DNA of 64,000 nt from Aurelia coerulea (GCA_039566865.1 CM076943.1:16106001-16170000); one strand, 5' to 3'. Shown: positions 34,130 to 44,723, counted from the stretch's first letter. Notes: generated by a model from the letters alone, not told the origin. A program made the numbers and translations.

Positions 34130-35321
34130 TTATTGTAACACAATAGCAGCAGTTGCGTTTGATTGACACCTCAAGTTTAACCAATTAGCGACTGCAGACA
34201 ATGGAAATTCTCTCAACCAGTTTAATTATGTTTAATTATTGTAATACAATAGCATAGTTGCGTTTGATTGACACCTCAAATTAAAGAAAATTCTTCCAAC
34301 AAGCAATTGAAAAAAACGAAGCCGCAAAAGTTTTCTCGAAACTAGAAAGAAGGGCAAACTCTCGCCTTGTGCAAGCGAAAGGTGGTTTTCTAGATAATGT
34401 ATGGGCTTACAGCGAAAGAAGAAGGGTAAGTCTAAAGTTCTGCCTGGCGTATTTTGTTTACTTGATTCATTCAGGAGCTGTTTTGTAATCGTTTCATTTA
34501 AACCCTGTCTGACATCGGCCCCCTCTTCATCTCTGTTGTCATGTGAGATATGGCAACCAAATTTTGCACAAAGGTAGTTCATTATATAAACAATAACAAT
34601 TTGAGATCATAATTCAATTAGCGATATTGTTGTTGTTGCTAGAGTATGATTATCATTATTATGTCATATGACACCATGTTAATGAAGGCTTGTTAAAAGG
34701 TCATGAAAATTGAATTTTCATAAAGAAATAAAACATGTAAATCGAAACATAGATAAATTGATCATTTTGTTTTAATTGGACCAATTAAACATAATCAAGA
34801 GAGATGCAAAGTATGTTTTTCACAGACTGTGTTATGGCAAATTCGTGACCATGGACTCAAGGCTAAAAATAGAATGTCCGAATTGTTACAATTTCATTGC
34901 TCTAGGATACAAAGTTAAACCATGGTTAAATTTACGAAATCTCATAGGCCTTCTACATACATGGAAAGATGTGTAAGCAAAAATATACTTGGAGGGGGGG
35001 GGGGCAGAATCCACCCCCCCCCAGGTCAGATAGAGTTAAGCCCTAATATGTAAGAATTACAATGCATTTACTCCGCTTCTGAATCAAATAAACGAATTCT
35101 GCCAGGCAAAAACTTTAGATTTACCTGTCTTCTTTCGATATAAGCCTATAACTTCTCTTAAAAACCACCTTTCATTTGCACGAGGAGAGACTTTGCCCTC
35201 TAGTTTCGGGGAAACTTTTGCGGATTTGTTTGTTTTGAATTACTCGTTGAGAGAATTTCTTTTGTCTGCTGTCGTGAATCGCTTTGTATTGAGGTGTCAA
35301 TCAACAAAATCTGCCCTTGTT
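34130..35321. mobile_element. MULE-like foldback element, copy 4, rearranged and interrupted
   Basis: The right arm (35040-35321) ends CTGCCCTTGT as in the other copies. The left arm lacks the AACAAGGG tip and contains a ~106-bp tandem duplication (repeat of CTCTCAACCAGTTTAATTAT from 34104 and 34210). About 530 bp (34503-35036) is inserted at the centre with ends resembling A-A-C-Y-C-T-R-T-C-T-G-A-C. No 9-bp duplication can be read because the left tip is gone. Confidence 0.75.
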
Positions 35322-35582
35322 CTTTAGCACTGTATCTTTTCATATTCTCAATGGACTTTCTTATCTTGTTTATATTGATAATCTTTCCTTATCTAGCAGA
35401 CGTATGATCGATTACATAATTTATGCATAATTTTTCAATATTTTTGCTTTAACCACACGTATATAATTCTATATCTAGCTGAAGATGAGACAAGCTAGTC
35501 TCGCAACTAATTTTGTCGCTACTTTTTATGTATTTAAGTACTTCAAATAATCATGGCCTGGTCTGACCGATTATGGCCTATT

Positions 35583-36010
35583 ACACGTTTTTTTTTATAA
35601 GAAACTTGGATCAGCCCTTAGTACTAAAGTTTCTTAATTTCGCATGAAAATTTCGGCGTTTTAGTAGTAAAAGTTTCTTAATTAGTTTCTTATTCTTTTG
35701 GGCCTAACATTGCGGTATTGCTCGAAGTTGAGCCTTCTTCTCGACAAAAGGCTTCCATTTTGCATTGACATTGTCATCAAGAAGAAGCCATGCACAGCAT
35801 GGCAAAAATTTGCCAATTTTGCAGTTAAAAGTCAAGAAAAGACGAAGTTACCAAGACTTGTTAGAGAGGCATATAATAAGAGAGACATACAGAAATAAAG
35901 TTTTAGAGTTTCTTAACTGTTCTTGAGCGTAGTACTAGAGTTTCTTCAAATTTTTGGTAATCGTAGTACTAGTTTCTTATAAACCAGTTTCTTATAAAAA
36001 AAAAACGTGT
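35583..36010. mobile_element. Foldback element rich in AGTTTCTTA, upstream of the gene at 36116
   Basis: The ends ACACGTTTTTTTTTATAAG and CTTATAAAAAAAAAACGTGT are inverted. The interior repeats (A)GTACTA(G)AGTTTCTTAA on both strands. It ends about 105 bp upstream of the start of the two-domain protein gene, so it is close enough to form part of its promoter or 5' region. Confidence 0.65.
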
Positions 36011-36115
36011 ATGATAATTTAACTGAATTTGTCGAAATGAAATTGTCTTTTATATCTGGAAACGTCGATTTACACAGGACCTGTTAATTGTTTTTCTCTC
36101 TGAGCTTTCACAGTG

Positions 36116-37549
36116 ATGCTCGTCGTCGTCTTTACACTGAAGAGAAAAGATATGCTTATAGCTAAACAAAGTCAAAATTTTATCTTTCAGGATGACGAAC
36201 AAGCGCCATTGCTGGGTGAAAATGCTCATAGCAGCAGAATCACTTTTGTCAGCTTGCATATTCCTGACATAGACGGTTTGTTCACTGATTTCGAGAAGGT
36301 TTTCAACCCGTTTGTTGATAATCGCATCGCATTGGAAAATGCTGTCAAAGCATTTAAGAATGCTGTCCGCAGCATAGAAGATATCAAACCTAATGCTACT
36401 TTCAAAGAGTGTATCAATACACTGAGAGGCTCATTGCAAGGACGAGGTATCTTTCTCCAAATAGAGCATGGAGTTGTTACAGTAAATGGTGCAGTTGAGA
36501 GATTCGTAGATGCAGAAAGGCAGACCAAAGTAGCCATTCAAAAAATCATTTCAGCTGCAGAGAGGGTGTATGATATGGCAACGACTGTCACACGAGCAAG
36601 TACAAATGGGGCTGAAAAGGCGGCAAGTATAGATGTGAAAGCCATTATAAAGCAAGAATGCACTGATGTTAAAGATGCTCTTAAAGCTCTGAAGATGTTT
36701 AATGATAATCTAAAGAAAATGAAAAAAGCTCCAAAGATGGTGAATGATTTTTGTAATGAAGTGGTCAAGATTGTTGCAGACCTTGAAGAAGCATTTTCTG
36801 GAGCTAAGCAAGCACAAGGCTCGGGTTCTTCAAAGGTTCATGACCATGGTGCAGAGAATAAGAAAAATAACGAGACAAGCAAGGACAATCAAGAGAAGAA
36901 AAAGGTATCTAACGGTGCTACCAATGTTGATGGAAAAGAGAAGAAATCAGCGTATCACAAAGCACTTACCTTTGAAAAGATAGAGATTACTGACATCGAC
37001 AGAATCTTTACCGATTTATCATCATCGATAAATCCTTTTGTAACAAACCGGGAAAAGATTCAAAAGGCCAGGAAATCGTTTGAGGATGTTTGCAAGATGA
37101 TTTGTGAATTCGATGCAGAAAAAGAATTCAAAGCGTATCTGAATGAGTTGAAGGAAAAGGCCAAGAAAGATCAGATCAAAATTTACCTTGATATAAATCT
37201 AGGTAGTCTTGAAATCAAGTCAATCACTGGGGTACCTGTACCAAAGCCATACAGAGAAGCTGCACGGTTTCTCAATGATATGCAGAGTTGTGTGAAGGAG
37301 TTGCTCGACATGGAACCAGCGATCCAGACAGGTATAGATTCAGTGCTTAAGGATATTCTCGACATCAACCCAGAAAAGGACCTGCGCAAAGCTTTGACCA
37401 TGCGAGACTTGCCAAAACTCCCTGCAAAGTTAAGGAAGTTCAACAACAACAGAAAGAATGCCAAAGATGCCCCTGAAATAGTATCAGAGTTTTTCAAGTA
37501 CGTGAACCAAATGATCGCAGATATAAATGATTCTTTGAAAGAGGAATAA
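36116..37549 (+). CDS. Two-domain helical protein of unknown family, internally duplicated
   Basis: An intact frame of 477 codons plus TAA from ATG 36116. It contains two copies of a ~200-residue unit, each opening I-x-D-I-D-x-[LI]-F-T-D...[FI]-N-P-F-V-x-N-R (residues about 51 and 293) and each closing in a helix of the form A-P-x-[MI]-V-x-[DE]-F...[IV]-A-D-[LI]. They are joined by a charged low-complexity linker (about 235-285, rich in Lys, Asn, Glu). There is no convincing signal peptide or membrane segment; the composition is amphipathic helix. A splice-like acceptor (TATCTTTCAG at 36181-36190) precedes D-D-E-Q-A-P-L-L in phase 0. The true N-terminus may therefore come from an upstream exon, with the 25 residues before it being intron. 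AATAAA overlaps the stop codon. The dense coding signal and symmetry argue for a real gene. I do not recognise the family and assign no function. Confidence 0.8.
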   Translation: MLVVVFTLKRKDMLIAKQSQNFIFQDDEQAPLLGENAHSSRITFVSLHIPDIDGLFTDFEKVFNPFVDNRIALENAVKAFKNAVRSIEDIKPNATFKECINTLRGSLQGRGIFLQIEHGVVTVNGAVERFVDAERQTKVAIQKIISAAERVYDMATTVTRASTNGAEKAASIDVKAIIKQECTDVKDALKALKMFNDNLKKMKKAPKMVNDFCNEVVKIVADLEEAFSGAKQAQGSGSSKVHDHGAENKKNNETSKDNQEKKKVSNGATNVDGKEKKSAYHKALTFEKIEITDIDRIFTDLSSSINPFVTNREKIQKARKSFEDVCKMICEFDAEKEFKAYLNELKEKAKKDQIKIYLDINLGSLEIKSITGVPVPKPYREAARFLNDMQSCVKELLDMEPAIQTGIDSVLKDILDINPEKDLRKALTMRDLPKLPAKLRKFNNNRKNAKDAPEIVSEFFKYVNQMIADINDSLKEE

Positions 37550-38094
37550 AATTGGATTTGCTTTGCTGTCATTAGCTTGCAAAGATCTGTGTGAAAATTG
37601 AAACTGACTGTGATTCATAAGAAATTAAGCTTTAGAAGCATGATAAATATTTCCTACAAGTAAGAAACTGGGCAATAACCTCTCTGCTAGCTGAAGAGGT
37701 GAATTCGTCATACAGTTCTGAAGTGGATAAAAAGGCAGTCCTTAAAATCAAACATATTAAAAAAGGATGTTGCTTACTTTACAAATGTATTCGCATATTA
37801 GGCTATAGTCATACCCTTTTTTTAATCATCCCTGCTTTTGCTTATTGGGAAAAAAGGAAGCAACAGAGGAAATGGATATACTTATTTTGTTTAAAGGAAC
37901 CAAAAGAAAGTATTCAAAAAGTAGAGCTGTTGATAACGGACTATGAAAAGAATTAATGTATTATCACTATCATTAGTGGCTATTGCAACTAAATTCTAAT
38001 ATATGGGCACTGCCATTATATCTCAATATAGGGTATGCTATTATACACAAGGTGCCCTCACATCCGCCTGTTTACGGTAGGAACATTTTTGCCT
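37550..38094. other. Downstream of the two-domain gene, no gene seen
   Basis: AT-rich sequence. The frame at 37699-37956 has no family signature. Confidence 0.4.
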
Positions 38095-38535
38095 AAGGGC
38101 CTGTTTATATGAGGCGAGCCAGCCCGCCTGACCGGGCTGGCTCGTCTAGGCGGGATGATTTTAGTTTGTGTTTATATGAGTGAAAACTATCCCGGCCAGA
38201 CGGGCTGGCCTCGTAATGCTGCATGTTATGACGTACCAAGGGATTATGAAAGACAATGGCCAGACAACCACTTTCAAATTAAACAATGCAATCTCGCCTA
38301 CGCAAATCAGTTACGCAAATCAATCAATCAATTATACCGGGCCAGCCCGCCTGACGCTGTTTATATGAGCTCGCTTCACCGGGATCCCGCCTACCCAACT
38401 CACAGATCTCGGCTGACCGGGCTGGCCCACTGCTCATATAAACACAACTTTATTTAACAAAGGATGTCTTTGTTCACTCAGATCTCACCTAGGCGAGCCA
38501 GCCCGGTTAGGCGGGCTGGCCCTCCCTAAAAGGCC
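38095..38535. repeat. GC-rich inverted-repeat cluster (GCCAGCCCG motif)
   Basis: GGGCCTGTTTATATGAGGCG at the left and multiple alternating GCGAGCCAGCCCG / CGGGCTGGCTCG blocks throughout, ending GGGCTGGCCCTCC. The motif occurs repeatedly on both strands and can fold several ways. The overlapping frame at 38155-38457 is repeat translation. Confidence 0.6.
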
Positions 38536-38715
38536 CTAAAATATGGGCAGCAAAATTATGGAAGAAATCGATATTCTATTTCAAAAGAAAACACTTTACT
38601 GGACGCGGTAACGAAAAGTTATCCACAGCTGAAAGGCCTCAATAAATCACACACAATGCCAATTTTGAAAATTAATGACATTGTCTTCAGCTAATATCCA
38701 AAAAATACTTGCAAT

Positions 38716-38955
38716 AGACCTTTAAGCTATTCTACAAAAGAGCCTGGATCGAGCGTTATTTTTATACGCAAGGCTCGATAGAGTGGCGTTTAGAGCTTCT
38801 ATCGCTATTGTGCAAATTCGAAAATTCTACAAAGTGCACTTTATAGAATTTTCGAATATGCACAATATTGATAGAAGCTCAAACGCCACTCTATCGAACC
38901 TCGTGTATAAAAATAACGCTCGATCCAGGCTCTTTTGTAGAATAGCTAAAAGGTC
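38716..38955. mobile_element. 240-bp foldback MITE, copy 1, TA-flanked
   Basis: GACCTTTAAGCTATTCTACA and its complement ending AGAATAGCTAAAAGGTC form arms that meet near a central AAATTC/GAATTTTC core. It is bordered by TA on each side. A diverged copy is at 11030-11207. Confidence 0.75.
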
Positions 38956-39149
38956 TACTACTGGATGGTTTGTCAGTGACCTACTTCCTAAGTTATGAGC
39001 AATTCCTTGAAAACTGTTGATTTGGAAAACAGCCTGTATCCATCGAGAGACATGGATCAAATTTCGTAATGACTGAATGACTTTTTATGAACACAAATGC
39101 TCTGTCAAAATTATCAAAAGAGAAGTTTCTTGAATCGATACAGGCAACA

Positions 39150-39525
39150 TGGGGGTAAGTGACCGAACAGCTTCCGGATGGGAGACCTCGGAGTCTTGAC
39201 CTCGCAATTCACCTCGCCGTCCTTCGGAAGGGAGGTTAAACTAGGGGTTCCATGCCTGGATGCGGCATGCATAGTGGGCTTAAATTAGCTTTAAAGAGAA
39301 TCAACGGAGTTAAAAGCCCCGCATGGAAGGAGTCTGGGTATTCTATTATTAGCCGATTGTATTTGATGATTTCGAGAGCTCGTGGATATTGTTTAGCCAG
39401 AGGAACAATAACGTGCGTAGGAGTTTTATTTGTCCTATTTATAGATTGCCTCTACTTAGCTCCGTTGATTCACTTTAATAAGCTAGGAATACTTCCTGCT
39501 CACTCACAACAAATTACTGACAACA
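39150..39525 (+). repeat. tRNA/5S-type SINE, copy 2 (longer form)
   Basis: Shares CTTCCGGATGGGAGACCTCG (5S box-C-like), TCGCCGTCCTTCGGAAGGG and the terminal ATACTTCCTGCTCACTCA...AAATTACTGA with 15905-16095. It has about 200 bp more between the body and the end, so copy 1 may be a deleted form or this copy may carry an insertion. The 5' tRNA-like head is missing or diverged. Confidence 0.6.
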
Positions 39526-39700
39526 AATATGAAAAAACGCTAAAAAGATTGCACAAGGATAAAGCTACTGCTCATGCAACTGATCATGATGACCAATCCA
39601 CTTCTTAATTCCCAATTCGTTTCCAAGAATTTCCTTGCTGTCCTGTCTAGCTCAACCGGGAAATTTAATCCATACGTTGTTTTGGATCGATTTAAGTTGT

Positions 39701-40074
39701 TTCCAGGATGAGAATTCTCGTGGAATCGCTCATAATGCCATTAGTATACTGTCAAAAGATTTTGAAAAAGAATTGCCGAGTATGATTTCAGATTTTAGCG
39801 ACAGATTAAATTACACAGACTAAATCATCAATCATCAAAATCGGCTAATTGTAGTACGATTCTTCATGGGCTGCAAGAGTTCGACTGTAGTTTTTGCCCC
39901 ACTCATTGCAGAAAACGTTTATCAAGGTCATCAAATTTTGCAAACCAAGAATTCAGAGTATTCTCTCATGATTATTTATCAACCAGTTTAAATAAACATA
40001 GATTGCTTTCTGATGGAGATGCCAATATAGAAAATGAATATAACTTTGATGCTAGCTCCTTGATCTCAAGCTAG
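39701..40074 (+). pseudogene. Frameshifted Cys/His-containing coding remnant, unknown
   Basis: After a splice-like TTGTTTCCAG the frame reads D-E-N-S-R-G-I-A-H-N-A-I-S-I-L-S-K-D-F through Y-T-D-stop (39823). An overlapping frame open from 39799 to TAG 40074 has no ATG and continues N-C-S-T-I-L-H-G-L-Q-E-F-D-C-S-F-C-P-T-H-C-R-K-R-L-S. Together they look like one coding stretch broken by a single-base indel. I recognise no family. It could be a decayed transposon gene or a host pseudogene. The preceding frame (to 39608) is partly SINE. Confidence 0.35.
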
Positions 40075-42639
40075 GAAATTTGCCAATAATTTGTTAATAA
40101 TTTGCAGTTAATTGTTTCTGAGCAAATAGTAGGACCTTCTCTGCATCGTTATAACCCAGATGAAAGTTGAATGGCCCCTGCCTCGGGTATCCGAACTTCT
40201 GTATACTTCAAGTACAAAGTGAAACCAGAAATATTCCCGGTACCACCATGCCTATTGGCTCCATATAAGCAAGTCCTAAGTTAAAATTTCATAAAAGAAT
40301 TCACCAGGAATCTTTGAAAATGTTGCATAAAAAAAAATCAAAAGTTGAAGATTTTTAATCATCCATCAGAATAGAAAATATTTTATAGATTTCAATATTG
40401 TTTGTTTGAAGTTGTATTGATGATTGTCATGAGCTAAATTCGAGTTTATTCTATGATTGATGCTTTTACTTGCCGTACTTGCATAGGCATCGCATCACTG
40501 CAAAACTTTAAAACCAAATATGTAAATTGTTTATTACCATATCCTTTCACATAAATTTCTCAAAGGAAACTCTAGTTAATTTCCTATAATCCTTGAGAAA
40601 GTATTTTTGGTATCATCAGAACTACCGCATTTTTAGGAATTTTTCTAGTTTTGAAGTTGTGACGTCACCACATTGTCATATCGTAAACCACAGAAACTAA
40701 TGAATTTTGCTAGCTGCTATCCGGGGGAGGGGGGGGGGGGGGGGGGTACTTAGTATATTTGTCCGACGGGGATGTGCCGTTTTTAAGGGTATCGTTTTCA
40801 CCAATTTTTTCTGGCACAGGGTATCAAAATAAGGCAATTTTTCTAGAGCAGGTTGTCAAAACATGTCAAACGGGGATATTTTGTTAGATTGGGTTGTTTT
40901 TCGGTCAATTTTTCATCTTTTGGAGAACACTTTTCCCCAGTTTTTTCCAGCACAGGTTATGATTTGGAGCAAACAATTCTAGAACAGGGTAAAAAAAATT
41001 TTTCGTGGGCACACCCCGGTACAAATTTAGGTCAAGTACCCCCCATGGGGCTGCTTCCTTCCAGACCTTTAAAAACTGAGTATTTTTTTCTATTGGTCAT
41101 ATTGATTTTCCTCAATCTGTTTGAAAGAAAACTGTACTTTCAAAAATAATGATGACATCAACAATGCTCTCTCTGGAATTATGAAAAATTGCATGCAATT
41201 CAATTGAAAGAATTGAGCAGTAAAATGTTGTCAATTTGCATCTTGAAGTATTGGAAAGACTCGACATATTCTACATATAATTGTCCCGCTTGTTTTGTCC
41301 ATTGAGGCTCACTGTTCAATTAGAATGCTTGGAGCATACGGCTATTTCCACAGATAAATCAGATTGCCAGATAAGATATGAGGCAAAATATGGCCGGATT
41401 GAAATATGATGGCTGAACAGTAGCCGTCAATATTCAACTGCTATCAATGACTGAGAAGGTAAAGCACTCACTTTACTCGCGTTTTGGAACTTATATCCCT
41501 TACAACGTGTTTAAGGAAGTTTTGAAAATAAAAATCTGTGAAAATTATTGTCCCTATCTGCTAACTTCTAAGGAATGCCATTCAGAAATTTTATTCAACA
41601 TGCTTTCGCTGCAACAGCCCTATGAAGAATTATATAGGCAGCCTATTCTGTAGATTTTGTTACTTTACACCATCGTACCAAGTTTTGTCCTCATATCTGC
41701 AATCGGTACTGCAAGTGTCTAAAAAGCCCGGTGTTAATAGGGTTAAAGCCAGGCAGCCCTAAAAAGAGCTATGTTTGCTCATTTAAAACCAATCACAAGA
41801 TCAGCTATGGCTGGAAACATAAGTTGGTCTTTGATATACTTGCCAAAAAGCAGAATATGAAAATCGGCCTAATAAAAAAAATCTGTATTAATACTTTTTT
41901 GGGTCACCGGGTAGGTCATAGCTATAATTACAGTTCTTAGCAGCAGCTTTTCTCTATTTTATATTAATTAGACAATGCTAAAAGGCTGGGATTTTAAGCA
42001 ATGGAGATGGGTAGTGCCATAGTCGGAATGAGAAGATTAGCTTGGAAATCAAAATAAATATTGTGCAATGTAAACAAAGCATTAATTCTGAAATAATTTC
42101 TCTTCAAGACGTGCTTACTTTCTGTTGATAAACAAATTAGTCTGACTTCTCATGCAGACTTTCTACAATACTGTGCTAATCATATTTCATGCACGTTGCA
42201 ATGAAGACAGACAATTTTTCACCATAGGATTTTAATGAATCTTTAATGATGTTTGATCAATAAACTTCAAACACCCTTTGTAGTAGGATTTACTTTTATT
42301 GCAAAACGGGCAAAGGAAGGAGAAACAAATTTGGGAGGTATTGTAGTTGATAGCCATTTCACAGCCATAACTGACTGCTTAGTTAGCACATATTACAAAT
42401 GCACACGTGCTCAACTTCACGAGTTGCAATGCAGCCAGTATGGTGGTAGCAGGGATGGCACATTAGGTTCCTTCATTACATGTATACCGCTCGTTGTTCT
42501 TGTGACAACTTGAGCACTCTGTGTATGTCTTGAGCCATATTCACCCATTACTTGTAAAAAATTGATTAAAATTCTGAAAAATGTGAGTCAAAACGGAGAA
42601 GATTAAAAAATTTCGAGGAAAGAACTTTGCAATAAAAGT
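40075..42639. other. Repeat-rich, no gene seen
   Basis: Contains a degenerate foldback with a ~20-base G run (40719-41055), a solo piggyBac-like right end (…TAATAGGGTTAA at 41716-41727), and a truncated right part of the TA-MITE family (41740-41921, ending GGTCACCGGGTA). Open frames here carry no signature. Confidence 0.45.
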
Positions 42640-43123
42640 ATTTGGTATCCCAAAAAAGTATTCCCGTTTAAAAAAAGATCAAAATTCGACTATGAAACCT
42701 ATCATGTTCCTTTTGATCTCTTTTGTCTGTCAATGATCCAAATATATTTGATGGTGATAGAATGGCTGTTTTCATTACTTAAAGGGTATGAAAAGTCATG
42801 TTCAAAACCTTATTCTGAGCTGTGCGTTTTAAAATGTGGGCGATCTTGCCTAGGAGCGAAACATATTAGATTTGTCATCAACGCTCAAATTTCCAATTAC
42901 AGTTTGTGTTTCTCTCTGACATTTGTGAAAATACTAGAAGCTTAATATAGAAAAAGAGATTAGTCTTCTAATCATCAGTGCTTTTTTGCAGTATGCTTCA
43001 AAACCAGGCAGTCCTAAAAAGAGCTAAATTTGCTAATTTCAATTCAAAATATAAATTTCAAGATCGGCCTCGAATCAAATTTTGCTGAGTTTTCAAACAG
43101 GAGTACTTCTTTTGGACACCCGG
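42640..43123. mobile_element. TA-flanked foldback MITE, second copy of the family at 2991
   Basis: The left end TTTGGTATCCCAAAAAAGTA and right end AGTACTTCTTTTGGACACCCGG are imperfectly inverted and TA-bordered. The interior shares CCAGGCAGTCCTAAAAAGAG with 41749-41768. Confidence 0.65.
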
Positions 43124-43469
43124 TATTATTTTTGAAAGTTGTGAGAAACAAGATTTATTATAAACCAATTTAATGTTACACTTTGAAATCTCGCTCCTTG
43201 GATTAAGTCTCATTAAGCCTGATTTCGATACAGCCGTAAGGTGCCGCAAGGCTGCCGCAGCCATTGCCGGAAGCGGCAGTTTTTGTATACATGTTAGAAA
43301 CCTGCAGAAGTGATGACAGAAATCTACAAGTCCATGAATCATCTTAACCCATCGCTTGTATGGGAGTTTCATGAAAAGAAGCATGTAGCTTATGATCTAA
43401 GGATACAAAATCTTTGCAAACTGCCACAAATAAAGACACAGGGCTATCTATGGGCAAGAATCACTGTCC

Positions 43470-43700
43470 TTTAGAGGAAGTTTCCTCTGGAACACCCTTG
43501 ATGATAGTGTTATAAAAGAGCCAACATTTTCTGCTTTTAAAAAGAGGATCAAAGACTGGGCTGGCAATAAATGCACCTGCAAAATATGCGGATAATTTTT
43601 GTATAAAGTAGATTTTTTTGTAAATAGTTGCTTTGAATTAGTATGTTCTTAGTTACTATTGTAAATACCAACTTTAAATATGGATTAAATGAAATGAAAT
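43470..43700 (+). pseudogene. LINE ORF2 C-terminus and 3' tail
   Basis: The frame F-R-G-S-F-L-W-N-T-L-D-D-S-V-I-K-E, then F-K-K-R-I-K-D-W, then C-T-C-K-I-C-G and a stop, matches the usual end of CR1/L2-like ORF2. The tail ends in repeated GAAAT units. Only the last ~41 codons remain. Confidence 0.7.
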
Positions 43701-43787
43701 GAAAAATGAAACCATTGCCACCGGCATGCCGCAACAATTTCAATTTAAAGCATCACGTGGAAAAAGCAGTCTAACGATAAATCGGAC

Positions 43788-43952
43788 AGCAAGAATGGCG
43801 ATAAATATAATCATTTTTTGTATTGAGTATTAATTATTTCAGCATTTCGATTCTAACTTGGACTTGTCATCTTTTTTCTGTTAAAATGGAAATGCTGAAA
43901 TAATCAATACTAAATACAAAAAATGATTCTATTTGTCATCGTTCTTGCCCTC
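43788..43952. repeat. 165-bp foldback
   Basis: CAAGAATGGCGATAAATATA...ATTATTTCAGCATTTC pairs with GAAATGCTGAAATAAT...GATTCTATTTGTCATCGTTCTTG. Non-coding. Confidence 0.65.
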
Positions 43953-44010
43953 CCATTTCAATTTAAAAGGAAACCTCTTCTTCTCCCGGTACCGCCACCG
44001 GCAGCTGCAA

Positions 44011-44534
44011 ATCTTAGGTTCCAAATCTTTAAAAAGGCTGGTGTAAAATTCAGTTACTTATTTCTTTGAACTGAATAAATTCAAAGAAACTTTAACTATT
44101 TCCCTATATTTCTACCGTCGGACTTTTTTGAAATGTTCAATATTTTCACAATCAGAGTGTTTTTCTACTTTTTCAAGAATTCAAGAAAATTTTCAGAAAA
44201 GCTTAAAACCATCGTAATTTCTAAACTGTTTGAAGCAACATGAAATAATTTCGAAGAAAACCATAGTTTATGGATGTCTACAATATGGTATCAAGCAAAA
44301 GTCTGTCACTCATCTGGTTTATGATTTAGAAATTTGATGACGTCACATCTTCAAATGAGTTGAAATGCAAGATACGCCGTAATTTCCAAAAATATTTAAA
44401 ATTTCTGAAAAATCCAACGGTAGAGTTAAAGATAAGTATCTAAAGTTTCCTTCAAGCCACTCAATCAGACGAAATAGGTCACACAATTTTACACCCACCT
44501 TTTTACACCAAGTTAAAGATTTGGAAGCTATGAT
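44011..44534. mobile_element. ~525-bp foldback family, copy 1, 9-bp target duplication
   Basis: The ends ATCTTAGGTTCCAAATCTTT and its complement ending TTGGAAGCTATGAT are inverted. The flanks CAGCTGCAA (44002-44010) and CAGCCGCAA (44535-44543) are a 9-bp duplication with one mismatch. Same family as 48612-49136 and 62169-62694. Confidence 0.8.
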
Positions 44535-44723
44535 CAGCCGCAACCATAACGGTTGCGTTGAATCATTTCAACTTTTCTTGATCCTTACGGCATCGTACCG
44601 GTAATGGTTGCGGCACTAGATATAAATCGTTCGACTGCGGTACCGGGAAATAGCAGATGAAATATGGCAGAAGACTGCCGCCCGCAACCTTCCGGCACCG
44701 TGCAGCTATATGGAAACCAGGCT

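Larger units (their letters stand above)
43216..44723. mobile_element. 1.5-kb inverted-repeat element carrying younger insertions
   Basis: The left end AGCCTGATTTCGATACAGCC...GGTGCCGCAAGG and right end CCTTCCGGCACCGTGCAGCT...AACCAGGCT are inverted. It encloses a LINE tail (43470-43700), a ~165-bp foldback (43788-43952) and a MULE-like MITE (44011-44534). Confidence 0.6.

Noticed and set aside
36226..37572. Three antisense frames over the two-domain gene
   Set aside because: They are shadows of the plus-strand coding region with no independent features.
38155..38457. 100-residue frame
   Set aside because: It spans the GCCAGCCCG inverted-repeat cluster; the composition comes from the repeat.
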